From the NCBI RefSeq assembly GCF_019956555.1, contig NZ_JAHBDQ010000019.1, positions 41,784-105,783 on the forward strand: DNA of 64,000 bases. The letters run 5' to 3'. Made by a program: the position numbers and the translations under genes. Source of the DNA: Pseudomonas sp. A-RE-19. GTDB taxonomy: Bacteria > Pseudomonadota > Gammaproteobacteria > Pseudomonadales > Pseudomonadaceae. Numbering within the stretch: position 1 is the first letter of the stretch; every line of letters starts with the position of its first letter. Positions 1 to 8,742 of this stretch are shown one piece after another. The notes beneath the pieces were generated by a model. That model made no database searches, was not told where the DNA came from, and saw only the letters and a program-made list of their open reading frames with translations.

Positions 1-1004
1 TGGCCGCTTGGCGCAGCCTGGCCTTGGGAGGTCAGGCTGCGCAGCATCCCTTCGGCCAGCGCCGATACGTCATTGACCTTGACCAACTGGCCGAGGCGAC
101 CGTTATCAAGCAGTTCTCTGGGCCCGGTCTGGCAGTCGCAGGCCAGCACTGGCGTGCCCAGCGCCAAGGCCTCGATCAGTACGGTCGGCAAGCCCTCATG
201 AAAGGAACTCAGGATCAGCAATCGGGCCTTTCTGATCAATGGATACGGATTGCTCATGAAACCGGTGAAATGCACCCGGCTTTCAATGCCCAGGCGGCCT
301 GCCTGTGAAGTCAGCTCGGCGAGCTGCGGGCCATCGCCGATGATCACCAAATCCGGCAGTGCAGCGCTGCGTAATGCCAAGGCGTAGGCGTCGAGCAGCA
401 GATGGAAACCTTTCGGTTCCACCAGGCGCCCCACACCTAACCAGTACTCGGCCGGCAAGCCGGAGATCGAAGGTGTTTGTGCGGCACTGAGCAATTGATC
501 GGTGACGACCGCATTGGGGCAATAGCGAATGCGCTGACGACCCCAGGGCACCAGATCGGCGAGGGACTGGCGCAGGCCATTGGAAACCGTCACTACCTGA
601 CCGTTGCCACAGAGGTACAACGCATAGAGCAGACGCAGGGTCGCGGGACTGATCTTTTGTTCGCTGCAATCGAGTGCCGCATGACGGCTATAGATGACCT
701 TGCATGGGCTACCCAAAGTGGCAAACCAGGTACAAAGATTGGCCTGTTCCTTGGCGGCGATGAGGTGGGTCACCCGTTCACGGCGAATAATCCGGCGCAG
801 CAGTACGATGGACTTGAGCAGGCCGACGATTCCATTACCGCCGCCATTGAGGGTGGCAGTCCCTTCATCGTCCGGCGTGTCGCCGTTCATGACGAAATAA
901 CTGACACGCTGGCCATCCTCGAGAAACTGCCTGGCCAGGCGTTGCTGGACACGCTCGAGGCCACCATCGGGCTTGAAGTCCTTGAGGATGAACAGGATAT
1001 GCAT
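1..1004 (-). CDS. GT4 family glycosyltransferase, 3' end cut by window
   Basis: The protein probably transfers a sugar from a nucleotide donor onto a growing lipid-linked exopolysaccharide unit in the cytoplasm. The reading frame opens at the ATG at 1004 and stays open for 334 codons to the window edge, so the C-terminus is missing. It begins MHILFILKDFKPDGGLERVQ, the usual GT-B N-terminal strand and glycine turn. Further on are the GT4 donor-site start WLGVGRLVEPKGF and the EX7E signature FHEGLPTVLIEALALG. It follows the WecG-like gene by about 23 bp, so it is the next gene of the exopolysaccharide operon. Donor and acceptor sugars cannot be told from the sequence. Confidence 0.88.
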   Translation of the reverse strand, partial: MHILFILKDFKPDGGLERVQQRLARQFLEDGQRVSYFVMNGDTPDDEGTATLNGGGNGIVGLLKSIVLLRRIIRRERVTHLIAAKEQANLCTWFATLGSPCKVIYSRHAALDCSEQKISPATLRLLYALYLCGNGQVVTVSNGLRQSLADLVPWGRQRIRYCPNAVVTDQLLSAAQTPSISGLPAEYWLGVGRLVEPKGFHLLLDAYALALRSAALPDLVIIGDGPQLAELTSQAGRLGIESRVHFTGFMSNPYPLIRKARLLILSSFHEGLPTVLIEALALGTPVLACDCQTGPRELLDNGRLGQLVKVNDVSALAEGMLRSLTSQGQAAPSG

Positions 1005-1027
1005 GGTGGGTGCTCGGTGCCGGGTGC

Positions 1028-1735
1028 TCAGGGATAAGTGATATTGATGGTCACTTTTCGCCGAGCGATCATCAGCAATAGATGAACAAAATTGGTCGGG
1101 TAATCGATCAGGTAGCGTTTGATGGTGTGCGGTTCGCGGTACATTCGATAGAACGCACGCAGGTGCAGGCGGTTGATCGGCTCCGGGTAGTAATGATGGG
1201 TGGCCGTGGCCTCTTGGCGAATGAAACCGCCACAGGTAAATGCCACACCGGTGAAGCCGGCGCGCAGGGCATCCTGCTCGAACTGCTCTTGAAGCCCGGC
1301 ACCCAGGCCTACGATCAGGATGTTTGCTTGACTGCGGCAGATGTCTGCTTGAATGCGCGCGGCCTGCGGTGCATCGAAATAGCCGTTGTGATAACCGGCG
1401 ATGATCAACGCCGGGTAGCGAGCTTTGATCTTATCGATGAACCGCTCCAGTTCGGCTTGTCTGGCACCGACAAAATAGAGGCGTTTGCCCTGTTTCTCGG
1501 CACAACTGAAGACAGAGTCGGCGATGGATGTGAAGTCAAAACTGACCCGGCCGATCGTGCGGCCGGTGATTCGCGACATGAACGTGGACATCAGCATGCC
1601 GTCGCAAAAATAGGCGATGGAAGTCGGGTGTCGATCGAACAGACTGCCGATGGACGCAAAATTGATGAAGGAAAATGCCTTGTTGGCGTCCAGCAGATTC
1701 GGTGCGTAATGCCCGATCAATTCCAGGTCGATCAT
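1028..1735 (-). CDS. WecG/TagA/CpsF family glycosyltransferase
   Basis: A 235-residue protein, the normal length for GT26 enzymes, which add ManNAcA, ManNAc or glucose to an undecaprenyl-diphosphate-linked sugar at the inner face of the membrane. Family marks include the early DGMLM segment, YFVGA followed by the YHNGYFD motif, and the VGLGAGLQEQFEQD region, which corresponds to the family's conserved glycine/glutamine segment. An upstream GGAG supports the start at 1735. It lies 12 bp after the initiating sugar-phosphate transferase, which suggests that it adds the second sugar of the repeat unit. The exact sugar is not known. Confidence 0.85.
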   Translation of the reverse strand: MIDLELIGHYAPNLLDANKAFSFINFASIGSLFDRHPTSIAYFCDGMLMSTFMSRITGRTIGRVSFDFTSIADSVFSCAEKQGKRLYFVGARQAELERFIDKIKARYPALIIAGYHNGYFDAPQAARIQADICRSQANILIVGLGAGLQEQFEQDALRAGFTGVAFTCGGFIRQEATATHHYYPEPINRLHLRAFYRMYREPHTIKRYLIDYPTNFVHLLLMIARRKVTINITYP

Positions 1736-1747
1736 TTGCCTGACTCC

Positions 1748-3139
1748 CTAATAAATGTCTTTTGAGAACAACGTGAAAGGGGTCTTGACGAGAATTTTGA
1801 TGTCGAGCCACAGCGACCATTGATTGATGTAGTTGAGGTCCTGGGCGACGCGCTGCTGCATTTTTTCCAGCGTCTGGGTTTCACCTCGATGGCCGGTGAT
1901 CTGGGCCAACCCGGTGATTCCCGGCTTGAGGCGATGACGGGCCATGTAGGCGCGTACCTTGCCGGTGTAGTAAATGTTGTGCGTGACTGCGTGTGGTCGC
2001 GGGCCGACCAGGGCCATATCGCCGCACAGCACGTTGAATAGCTGCGGTAGCTCGTCGATGGAGCTTCGGCGCAAAAAACGCCCAAGCGCAGTGATGCGGT
2101 CATCCTCACGGGTGGCCTGGCGGACTTCGTTGTCGTCGTGCAGACGCATCGACCGGAACTTCCAGACCTTGATCACCTCAGCGTTACAGCCGTAACGATT
2201 CTGCTTGAACAGCACCGGGCCGGGCGAGGAAAGCTTGACGGCTGCCGCCACGATCAGCAGCAAGGGGCTGAGCACAATAATGGCCACGGCGGCCAGGCTG
2301 CGTTCGAACAGTTCTTTGCAGAGCAGGCTGCCGGGGTGCGAACTGATGAGGCTTTCATTGAGGTAGATGGCCGGCATTCGCTCGATTTCCGAGATCGACT
2401 GATTGAGCAACACCATGCTGCCGAAATCAGGGATCCAGACCACGTCGACGTTCATGTCCAGAAGGTCGATGTACAGGGCTTCGATGATGGCGGCCTGGGC
2501 CAGGGGCAGGACGATATAAACGCGGCGTACATGCAGGCGGGCGATGATTTCGCGAACCTCGTCGATGCGTCCCAGCAGCGGCAGAATGCTCGGTGCCGGG
2601 CCTGTATGGTCGGGGGTTGCGATAAAGCCCAGTAGCGGTACGCGATTGCGTCTGGACAGTTTTCTCGCCAGCGTGTTCGCGGTCGGGCAAGTGCCGATGA
2701 TGACCGCGCGGCGCTCATTGCAGAGTTTGCGCGAATGCAGCCGGGCCAGATTATGCAGGGGCAAAAAGCTCGCCGCCTGGATCAGGTAACCCAGCACGGC
2801 CCAGATGATGATCACTTGACGCGAGAAAATCGCGCTGGTCTGGGTGACGAAGGCAATGCTGATCAGAACGGCCAGCAAAATCATCCAGGCCGCCAGCAGC
2901 CGAGCGAGGCCCGATAACCACTCATGACGCTTGTGGTAAACCTGCATGACGCTGTAGATCGGAACCGAACCGAGGACGGTGAGAATCATCAGAACGCGGT
3001 ATTCACTGGTCAGGCTGCCGACTCGCCAGTTCACGAGCACCATCAACAGCAGGTTGACCAGGCTGAGTGCGCACAGCCATTGGCCCCAGAAGGTCAGGCC
3101 CCGGCGGTGTGCCATTTGAGCGGTGTATAGCGATGTCAT
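1748..3139 (-). CDS. Initiating polyprenyl-phosphate sugar phosphotransferase
   Basis: This membrane enzyme of the WcaJ/WbaP type transfers a hexose-1-phosphate to undecaprenyl phosphate and starts assembly of the exopolysaccharide unit. The N-terminal half has several membrane helices and a CoA-binding-like Rossmann region (AVIIGTCPTANTLARK). The C-terminal bacterial sugar transferase domain shows LFKQNRYG, KVWKFRSM, RRSSIDELPQL and ALVGPRP. A further ATG exists at 3157, but GGAG eight bases before 3139 favours the shorter protein of 463 residues. About 140 bp separate it from the Wzc gene, with no obvious gene between them. It is probably glucose- or galactose-specific, but the sequence does not settle this. 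Confidence 0.9.
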   Translation of the reverse strand: MTSLYTAQMAHRRGLTFWGQWLCALSLVNLLLMVLVNWRVGSLTSEYRVLMILTVLGSVPIYSVMQVYHKRHEWLSGLARLLAAWMILLAVLISIAFVTQTSAIFSRQVIIIWAVLGYLIQAASFLPLHNLARLHSRKLCNERRAVIIGTCPTANTLARKLSRRNRVPLLGFIATPDHTGPAPSILPLLGRIDEVREIIARLHVRRVYIVLPLAQAAIIEALYIDLLDMNVDVVWIPDFGSMVLLNQSISEIERMPAIYLNESLISSHPGSLLCKELFERSLAAVAIIVLSPLLLIVAAAVKLSSPGPVLFKQNRYGCNAEVIKVWKFRSMRLHDDNEVRQATREDDRITALGRFLRRSSIDELPQLFNVLCGDMALVGPRPHAVTHNIYYTGKVRAYMARHRLKPGITGLAQITGHRGETQTLEKMQQRVAQDLNYINQWSLWLDIKILVKTPFTLFSKDIY

Positions 3140-3279
3140 CGGCTCAACTCCGGGCATGGGTTGGACATCGGCGTCAAATACTGCACGCCCTCGTTCCCGT
3201 ATGCTGGTGTAGCTCGACTGAGGTGAAGCGGCTTTTTGCTGAGTGTTGGAAGGAGGCTATCGGAGATACAGCGCAGGTA

Positions 3280-5526
3280 TTACCTGGTCATGTAGTCGTA
3301 GTTCTGAAACGTATCGGAATGGCTATAGCCATGCTTGCGAGCCTTGCGCAGATCAACCTGGTTAAGCACTACACCAAACACTGGCGCATGGCTCTGCTGC
3401 AATATCGCAAGGCATTTCTGCACTTGGCTGACAGGCGTGCTTTCGGCCTTTATCACGTAGATCACCGCGTCCGAGTGCTTGGCCAGCAACAGCGCGTCGC
3501 TGACCGCCTGCGCAGGCGGGGAGTCGATGATGATGCGTTGGTACCGCGACTTCAGCGCCTCAAGCAGCGGGGCCAGGCGCGGTGAGCTGAGCAGGTCCAG
3601 CGGTGGGGGCGAAAGCTTTCCGGCCGGCAGCATGTCGAGATTACCGACAGAGCGGATACAGTCTTCGAGCCGCGCAGTACCCGCCAGGACATTGGCCAAC
3701 CCCGGGCTGTCTGCCGGAAAATCGAAGTTGAGCGAAAGGCTGGGTTTGCGCATGTCGGCGTCGATCAACAGGACACGCTCCAGCTTGGCGAGTGAGTAGG
3801 CCAGGTTGTTGGCGATTGTGCTTTTACCTTCATCGGCCATGGTCGAGGCAACGAGGACCACCCGAGCCGGCATTTCGCCGCTGTGCAACATCAACCAGGT
3901 ACGCAAGTTGCGAATGGTCTCGCAAAAACGCGGATGGTCGTTGTCATCGAACAGTCGCGCCAGTTGCCGGCGGCTTTTCTTCGTGACCAGCGGCACCACG
4001 CTGAGCAGGGGCACGTTAAGCGCGTTTTCGACGGCTTCGTCGGTCTTGAAGGTTTTGTTCAGCGTTTCGGACAGTAATGCCAGCACGACGCCAAACAGCG
4101 CAGATACGACGGCGACGATCGCCATGATCAGTTTTTTACGGGGTTTGCTCGGTTCCAAAGGAGCAATCGCGGGGTCAACAATGCGCGCTTTGGTGGAATC
4201 CATGTCTGAGGTGGCCGCAGTTTCCTTCAAGCGGGTGATGAAGGTTTCATACAGCGCGCGACTGCTGTCGACTTCACGCTGGTACTCACGCAGCTGGAAT
4301 TCCTTGCGCGAGATCTCCTGTATCTGCGCCTTGTTGCTGTTGAATGATTTGCGCAGTGAACTTTCATTGGCCTGGGATAATTGGTATCCATGTTCAATGC
4401 CGGCCACCACCTGCTGAACCTGCAGGCGCAGACTGTCGGTGGCCATGCGCAACTCGGCGCGAGCGGCGATAAGGGTCGGATGTTTTGGACCGTAGCGCCC
4501 CGACAGCTCTTCGACCTTGGCTTGGGCCTTGGCCTGTTGAGCCTGGAACTTCTGCACCAAAGGGTTACTCAAGACGGCGGGCACACTGGAGAGTTTGCTC
4601 AGGTCGCCATTGCTCAGGGCCTGTACCTGACGGTACTGGCTCTCGGCTTCTGCCAGGTTACGGCGGGCATCGATCATGCGATTGCCGGTCATTTCCAGTT
4701 CATTGGCGCTAATGGTGGCGACACCGTCGACATCGACCAGGCCTTGTGCTTCCCGGTAGGCCTGAAGCTTGTTTTCGGCAGTGCGCAGATTATTGCGCAA
4801 CTCGATCAGGCGTGAGTTCATCCAGCTGGTGCTGGTCTGCGAGGACTTCAGGCTATTGTCGAGCTGGCTATCGATGAAGCCTTGGGCAATCGCATTGGCG
4901 GTCGCTGCAGCGAGGCCGGGGTCGGGTTGCTCCACCTCTATATTGATCAGTTGGCTCTTGCCGACGAATTTAACGTTGGTGCGCTGCATGAGGTTCTGTG
5001 TGACCTCATTGAAAATATCGGTTTCAGAGGGCGTCTCCTGCACGGGTATCAAAAGGCCGAGTGCTGGCAGCCACTGGCCAGGATCAAGGCTTGCCAACCA
5101 TTTTCGCGGCGTAAACCATGGCTCCGGTTGCTGGCGTGGATCGGTCACCGGGTTAGTGGTGAGGTTCAGCTTTTTGACCGCGCGTTCGGCCAGATCCCGC
5201 GATTGCAGAAGCGCCAGTTGCGTCTGCAAGTAATCGACGGTACCGGAGCTCGAATCCGTGACTTGCTGGAAGGCCAACAGCGGTGGCGTTTTTTCTTTGA
5301 TCAGCAGGGTGGTGCTGCCGATGTACTGCGAGGGAATGAACGACAGCGTGGTCATCGCCAGTGCACAGCCAAGCAGTGTCACCCAGCCGATTTTCCAACG
5401 AGCGCGCCAGATCACCCTCCAGTATTTGAGCAGGTCAATGGTGTCCTTTTCCTCGCTGTACAGCTGATGCTGAGACAGATGCGACTGGAGCGGACGTTCG
5501 ACATAGATGCTTGGGCTATTGTCCAT
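3280..5526 (-). CDS. Wzc-like polysaccharide co-polymerase / tyrosine autokinase
   Basis: A 748-residue inner-membrane protein that controls polymer length and couples it to export. There is an N-terminal Wzz domain with a membrane helix near residues 48-68, a long periplasmic coiled-coil region, a second helix near 465-485 (LIMAIVAVVSALFGVVLALL), and a cytoplasmic BY-kinase domain. The kinase shows Walker A MADEGKST near 562, Walker A' VLLIDADMRKPS and Walker B RIIIDSPPAQ. The C-terminus ends in a short tyrosine cluster (YSHSDTFQNYDYM), the usual autophosphorylation site. It starts 2 bp after the Wza-like gene, so the two are translationally linked, as is normal for export pairs. Confidence 0.93.
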   Translation of the reverse strand: MDNSPSIYVERPLQSHLSQHQLYSEEKDTIDLLKYWRVIWRARWKIGWVTLLGCALAMTTLSFIPSQYIGSTTLLIKEKTPPLLAFQQVTDSSSGTVDYLQTQLALLQSRDLAERAVKKLNLTTNPVTDPRQQPEPWFTPRKWLASLDPGQWLPALGLLIPVQETPSETDIFNEVTQNLMQRTNVKFVGKSQLINIEVEQPDPGLAAATANAIAQGFIDSQLDNSLKSSQTSTSWMNSRLIELRNNLRTAENKLQAYREAQGLVDVDGVATISANELEMTGNRMIDARRNLAEAESQYRQVQALSNGDLSKLSSVPAVLSNPLVQKFQAQQAKAQAKVEELSGRYGPKHPTLIAARAELRMATDSLRLQVQQVVAGIEHGYQLSQANESSLRKSFNSNKAQIQEISRKEFQLREYQREVDSSRALYETFITRLKETAATSDMDSTKARIVDPAIAPLEPSKPRKKLIMAIVAVVSALFGVVLALLSETLNKTFKTDEAVENALNVPLLSVVPLVTKKSRRQLARLFDDNDHPRFCETIRNLRTWLMLHSGEMPARVVLVASTMADEGKSTIANNLAYSLAKLERVLLIDADMRKPSLSLNFDFPADSPGLANVLAGTARLEDCIRSVGNLDMLPAGKLSPPPLDLLSSPRLAPLLEALKSRYQRIIIDSPPAQAVSDALLLAKHSDAVIYVIKAESTPVSQVQKCLAILQQSHAPVFGVVLNQVDLRKARKHGYSHSDTFQNYDYMTR

Positions 5527-5528
5527 GA

Positions 5529-6062
5529 TTAGAAAAAGCCTTGTGCAATGGATATGGTGTCACCGGGGGCGATGGCGGTGCTGCGCGTGACCGTGTCGGT
5601 CAGTGGTGGCGAGCCATCACCGCGCACGATGGTCACCCGCTTGATCGAAGCGCGCTCGGTCAGGCCACCGCCCAGGGCGATGGCTTTCTCCAGTGTCAGC
5701 CCGGGCTCGAATGGATAGCTGCCGGGTTTCTGCACCTCTCCATTGATGTAGAACGAGCGATAGGTAATCAGGTTGAGGCTGACCTTGGGGTCGACCAGGT
5801 AACCTTGTTTGAGTCCATCGACGATGATCTTTTCCACCTGATTGGGGGTGAGCCCCTTGGCGGCAATCTCACCCAGAAATGGATAGGAAAACATTCCGGC
5901 ATCGTTGAGACGGATTTTCTCGAAGCTCAGATCCCGCTCACCGAATACGGTGATACGCAATACATCGCCGGCCGCCAGTTTGTACTGGGCGCCGGTGTCT
6001 GCTGCAAAAGTCGCGGGCAACAGCCACGGCACGAACAACAAGCCAAGCATTCGCGAGTTCAT
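5529..6062 (-). CDS. Short Wza-like polysaccharide export protein
   Basis: A 177-residue periplasmic or outer-membrane protein with a signal peptide (residues 1-20, cut near TFAAD), a Poly_export domain (YKLAAGDVLRITVFGE) and one SLBB domain (FYINGEVQKPGSYPF). E. coli Wza is about twice as long and is a lipoprotein. This one has no lipobox cysteine and no C-terminal amphipathic helix domain, so it may form only the periplasmic ring, with the neighbouring barrel acting as the outer-membrane channel. That pairing is inference from context. It sits 12 bp after the barrel gene and 2 bp before the Wzc gene. Confidence 0.88.
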   Translation of the reverse strand: MNSRMLGLLFVPWLLPATFAADTGAQYKLAAGDVLRITVFGERDLSFEKIRLNDAGMFSYPFLGEIAAKGLTPNQVEKIIVDGLKQGYLVDPKVSLNLITYRSFYINGEVQKPGSYPFEPGLTLEKAIALGGGLTERASIKRVTIVRGDGSPPLTDTVTRSTAIAPGDTISIAQGFF

Positions 6063-6074
6063 GGGGAAAACCTC

Positions 6075-7235
6075 TTAGAGACTTACGTTGAAGCTGAGCA
6101 AGAAGATGTTGCGTTCAAAACTATGATTGTCGGCATCGGAGTTGTCGTTGCGGTAGCGATAGCCCAAACCGATATCCAGCCAGCGGCGCATCGCGTATTC
6201 CACGGCGAGGTTGTATTCATGAAGGTTGTCGGTGCGGCTCTGGCCCTCGTACTCATAGCGGGACAACCCTGCTTCAGCCACCGTGGTGATGCGTTCTGTC
6301 CAGCCATGACGCCAGCCGAACAGGGCAGAGCTGGTCTTTACCGCGTCAGCCCCATCGTCGCCTTCGGCCACGGCCTGGTGGGCAACAAATGAAAAGGTGG
6401 AGTAGGTTCGTGGTTTCCATCGCAGATCCACTTGCCAGGTCGGGTTATTGAGGTCTTTGACACTGCTGTCATCGAAGTTCTTGCGCTCATAACCCACGCG
6501 GACTTTGCCGCTGGTGCGGGCGGTGAAATCCCATTCGGCACCGGCAAGAACCGCATCGGATGTGCTATTGAGGCGACTGTCCGATAGCAGGTAGTCGAAG
6601 ACAGTGTGGTCGTACTCCAGCAGGCCACGGGTGTTGCTGCCTATGCGGTGGTACCAGGTGGTGGTCAGGCCGGTGGTATTGCGCTCTTTGTCGTCATTGA
6701 TGCCGTCGGCATTGTCGTAGCGAAGTTGAGCGTAACTTGCGCCCAGATCGATCTGATTGTCAGCGCTCCTGGCGCCAAAGGTATAGAGGCCATTGACGCG
6801 GTTAGTGCGAATCTTGTCATTGATGCCTTCGACCGCGGTCGACGTCGTACGCTCATATTTACGCGATTCCGCTTCAAGTTTCAGTCGATGGCGGTCAGTG
6901 AATTCCATGATGCTGTTGAGGCGCACACGCTGTGCGGTATTCGAGGCATCCGAATGGTCATGATAAATGTTCCGGGTAGGCTGCCAGATAAGTCGGGTAG
7001 CACTGTTGCGGTCTTCAGCCTTGAGCTCGAAAGAGGGCGCCAATCGGGTCACCATGGAAGACTGTCGCCCCCGCTCCAGTTCCCGGAAATTGTCATCATA
7101 ACTTTCTGAAAACAGCAGCGTGGGCGTGAAGTCAAATCCATAGACCTTAATGGGTTGAGGATCGAGACCCCAGGCCGTTCCGGGAGATAAATAGATCATG
7201 ATCAGTGCGAAAGGGCCGTGGGTCTTAAGGGTCAT
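6075..7235 (-). CDS. Outer-membrane beta-barrel protein of the exopolysaccharide operon
   Basis: A 386-residue protein with an N-terminal hydrophobic leader ending in GTAWG. It then consists of repeated amphipathic strands rich in aromatic residues (such as RLIWQPTRNIYHD and VRVGYERKNFDD) and ends in a strand with a terminal aromatic-hydrophobic pattern (FLLSFNVSL), as expected of a BamA-inserted barrel. It resembles the BBP2-type 'putative beta-barrel porin' family found in synthase-free and Wzx/Wzy exopolysaccharide loci. Its place between the antiterminator and the Wza-like gene suggests that it is the outer-membrane conduit. The function is inferred. Confidence 0.8.
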   Translation of the reverse strand: MTLKTHGPFALIMIYLSPGTAWGLDPQPIKVYGFDFTPTLLFSESYDDNFRELERGRQSSMVTRLAPSFELKAEDRNSATRLIWQPTRNIYHDHSDASNTAQRVRLNSIMEFTDRHRLKLEAESRKYERTTSTAVEGINDKIRTNRVNGLYTFGARSADNQIDLGASYAQLRYDNADGINDDKERNTTGLTTTWYHRIGSNTRGLLEYDHTVFDYLLSDSRLNSTSDAVLAGAEWDFTARTSGKVRVGYERKNFDDSSVKDLNNPTWQVDLRWKPRTYSTFSFVAHQAVAEGDDGADAVKTSSALFGWRHGWTERITTVAEAGLSRYEYEGQSRTDNLHEYNLAVEYAMRRWLDIGLGYRYRNDNSDADNHSFERNIFLLSFNVSL

Positions 7236-7482
7236 ATCATTGCTCCTGGGGATGAACCCGATGACTATAGACCGGAAAAAACAGGGGTGAATGTGATCGG
7301 CACGCTGCCAGGTGAAATCAAAAATGGCTTCATGAAAGAGGCTGCTAAGTTGATTGATTAACTTGTCCAGGAGTGACGAATTAAAGAGGCATTAATGTCA
7401 GGCTTGGAATGCAGTGCCAGGCTTAATGAGCTCAGGGTTAATCATGTTGCTTGTTGAATGCGCTGCTGCAGATAATGTGTCG

Positions 7483-8010
7483 CTAAACTTTAAGTTGAGG
7501 TTGTGATCGTTCAATGTCAGTTAGCGGGACGCGAACATGCTGCTCTCTATTCAGAAAGTGAAGCAGTATCATGACTCGCTCGTCACCCAACATGCTCAGG
7601 AAAATACCTTCGAGTGTCGACAGTGGTCCTTTGGTTATTTGCAGTGTTTCGCCGGGTTTGAATAATTGGGATTCAGACATTGCTGATAACTTTAAACACC
7701 GGGTACGCAGATGCTCGATGACATCGTCAGGAACCATCGCCGGGCCATGATTGAAATCGACGATGCGGCTGACACCACGGGTAGAACGCAAAGGCGCCCA
7801 CTTGTCGTCACGACTCAGCTGAATGAAAAGGTACCCCGGAAAGAGGGATTCAAGGGTTTTATGGGGTTTGCCATGAATCAGGCGCTGGCTGATGATTTGC
7901 GGGCAAAAAATGACATAGTTTTGTCGCAATAAATTGACTTGTGCCCGTTCGTCCTGACGCGGCTTGCATTGCAAAAGATACCAATTAGAACCTTGGGTAC
8001 TCGTCAGCAT
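7483..8010 (-). CDS. rfaH: RfaH-like transcription antiterminator (NusG paralogue)
   Basis: A 175-residue NusG-family protein with an N-terminal NGN domain (WYLLQCKPRQDERAQVNL, then FPGYLFIQL) and a C-terminal KOW-type domain (GETLQITKGPLSTLEGIF). RfaH binds RNA polymerase paused at an ops element and suppresses termination and Rho action in long cell-surface operons. It is the first gene of the exopolysaccharide operon, 247 bp ahead of the barrel gene, and its own leader carries an ops-like sequence (8331-8342). It is therefore more likely an operon-specific paralogue, like those of other capsule loci, than the housekeeping RfaH. Chromosomal RfaH elsewhere cannot be excluded. Confidence 0.9.
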   Translation of the reverse strand: MLTSTQGSNWYLLQCKPRQDERAQVNLLRQNYVIFCPQIISQRLIHGKPHKTLESLFPGYLFIQLSRDDKWAPLRSTRGVSRIVDFNHGPAMVPDDVIEHLRTRCLKLSAMSESQLFKPGETLQITKGPLSTLEGIFLSMLGDERVMILLHFLNREQHVRVPLTDIERSQPQLKV

Positions 8011-8742
8011 TCTGGCAAGCTCCGTAACATTGGTTTACGCATGCCTGTTCGTGCATCAGGGATGCCATTACGCTTTCGGCGAAGGCTATTGAGGTGTCGC
8101 GAAAGTGTTAAGTTTCTAAAACGGTGTATCAATTATGAAGCAGGTAAGATGCGAATAACGGCAAGAGCGAAAGTTTGGTCAATAATTTGGCGTTCTCATT
8201 GGGGCGCATCTAGGGTTCTATTCGCTTTACAGCTTTGTAATCAGAACTCTTAATGAAAAATGTAAGCATGACTTAACGCTATAAGTGATATCGCCTTCGG
8301 TGAGAGGCGGGGATGCTCTTTATGATGGCCAAAGCTACCGCATGGTCCGAACCTTCGGCCCTTTAAAAACAAGTACTTTCGATCATGCCCTTAAAAGCAG
8401 GCGGCAACAGGAATCTGCTAAGTCAACTTCCGTCGAATAGACGTCGACCCTGTTAGGTATTGATCACTCAAGGCGGCCTGTCAAATGTCACTAGTCAAAA
8501 ATATAGCCTTCTGTCCAATAATCTATTCAAAAGCGTCAACTATTTGTTTTGAAAGGGGTTTTTATTGTTGGTGTGCAAGGATGGTTTGGTAAGAAGGCGC
8601 TGAAACAGGGAGCGCTGCGCTGATGAAACGCCCAGGCGGCTGGAATGCGCCGGTGATTGCTCAGCGGCGCTTGTTGAATACAGATTCGAAAGAGTGTCAA
8701 AAAACCGATAAAGGCCACACAGGAGTTGTTGCGCAGCTTTTC
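8011..8742. other. Intergenic leader between exopolysaccharide and ebo units
   Basis: No credible gene is seen in these 730 bases; the short frames lack family features and good ribosome sites. The stretch is more AT-rich than its flanks, as is common for a promoter region. It must hold the promoter of the minus-strand exopolysaccharide operon and the 3' end of the ebo unit. Apart from the ops-like element I could not fix a promoter or a clear terminator by eye. Confidence 0.6.
8329..8343 (-). promoter_or_regulatory. ops-like RfaH recruitment element
   Basis: Read on the minus strand the sequence is TGCGGTAGCTTT. Against the E. coli ops core GGCGGTAGCGTG it keeps GCGGTAGC exactly, including the G-C and C-G pairs that form the small hairpin and the exposed GGTA loop read by RfaH. 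It lies about 320 bp upstream of the RfaH-like start, in the right orientation and in the transcribed leader of the same operon. Confidence 0.6.

Noticed and set aside
6150..6157. Second GCGGTAGC ops-like core
   Set aside because: It lies on the strand opposite to transcription of the exopolysaccharide operon and inside the barrel gene, so RfaH could not read it in the non-template strand.
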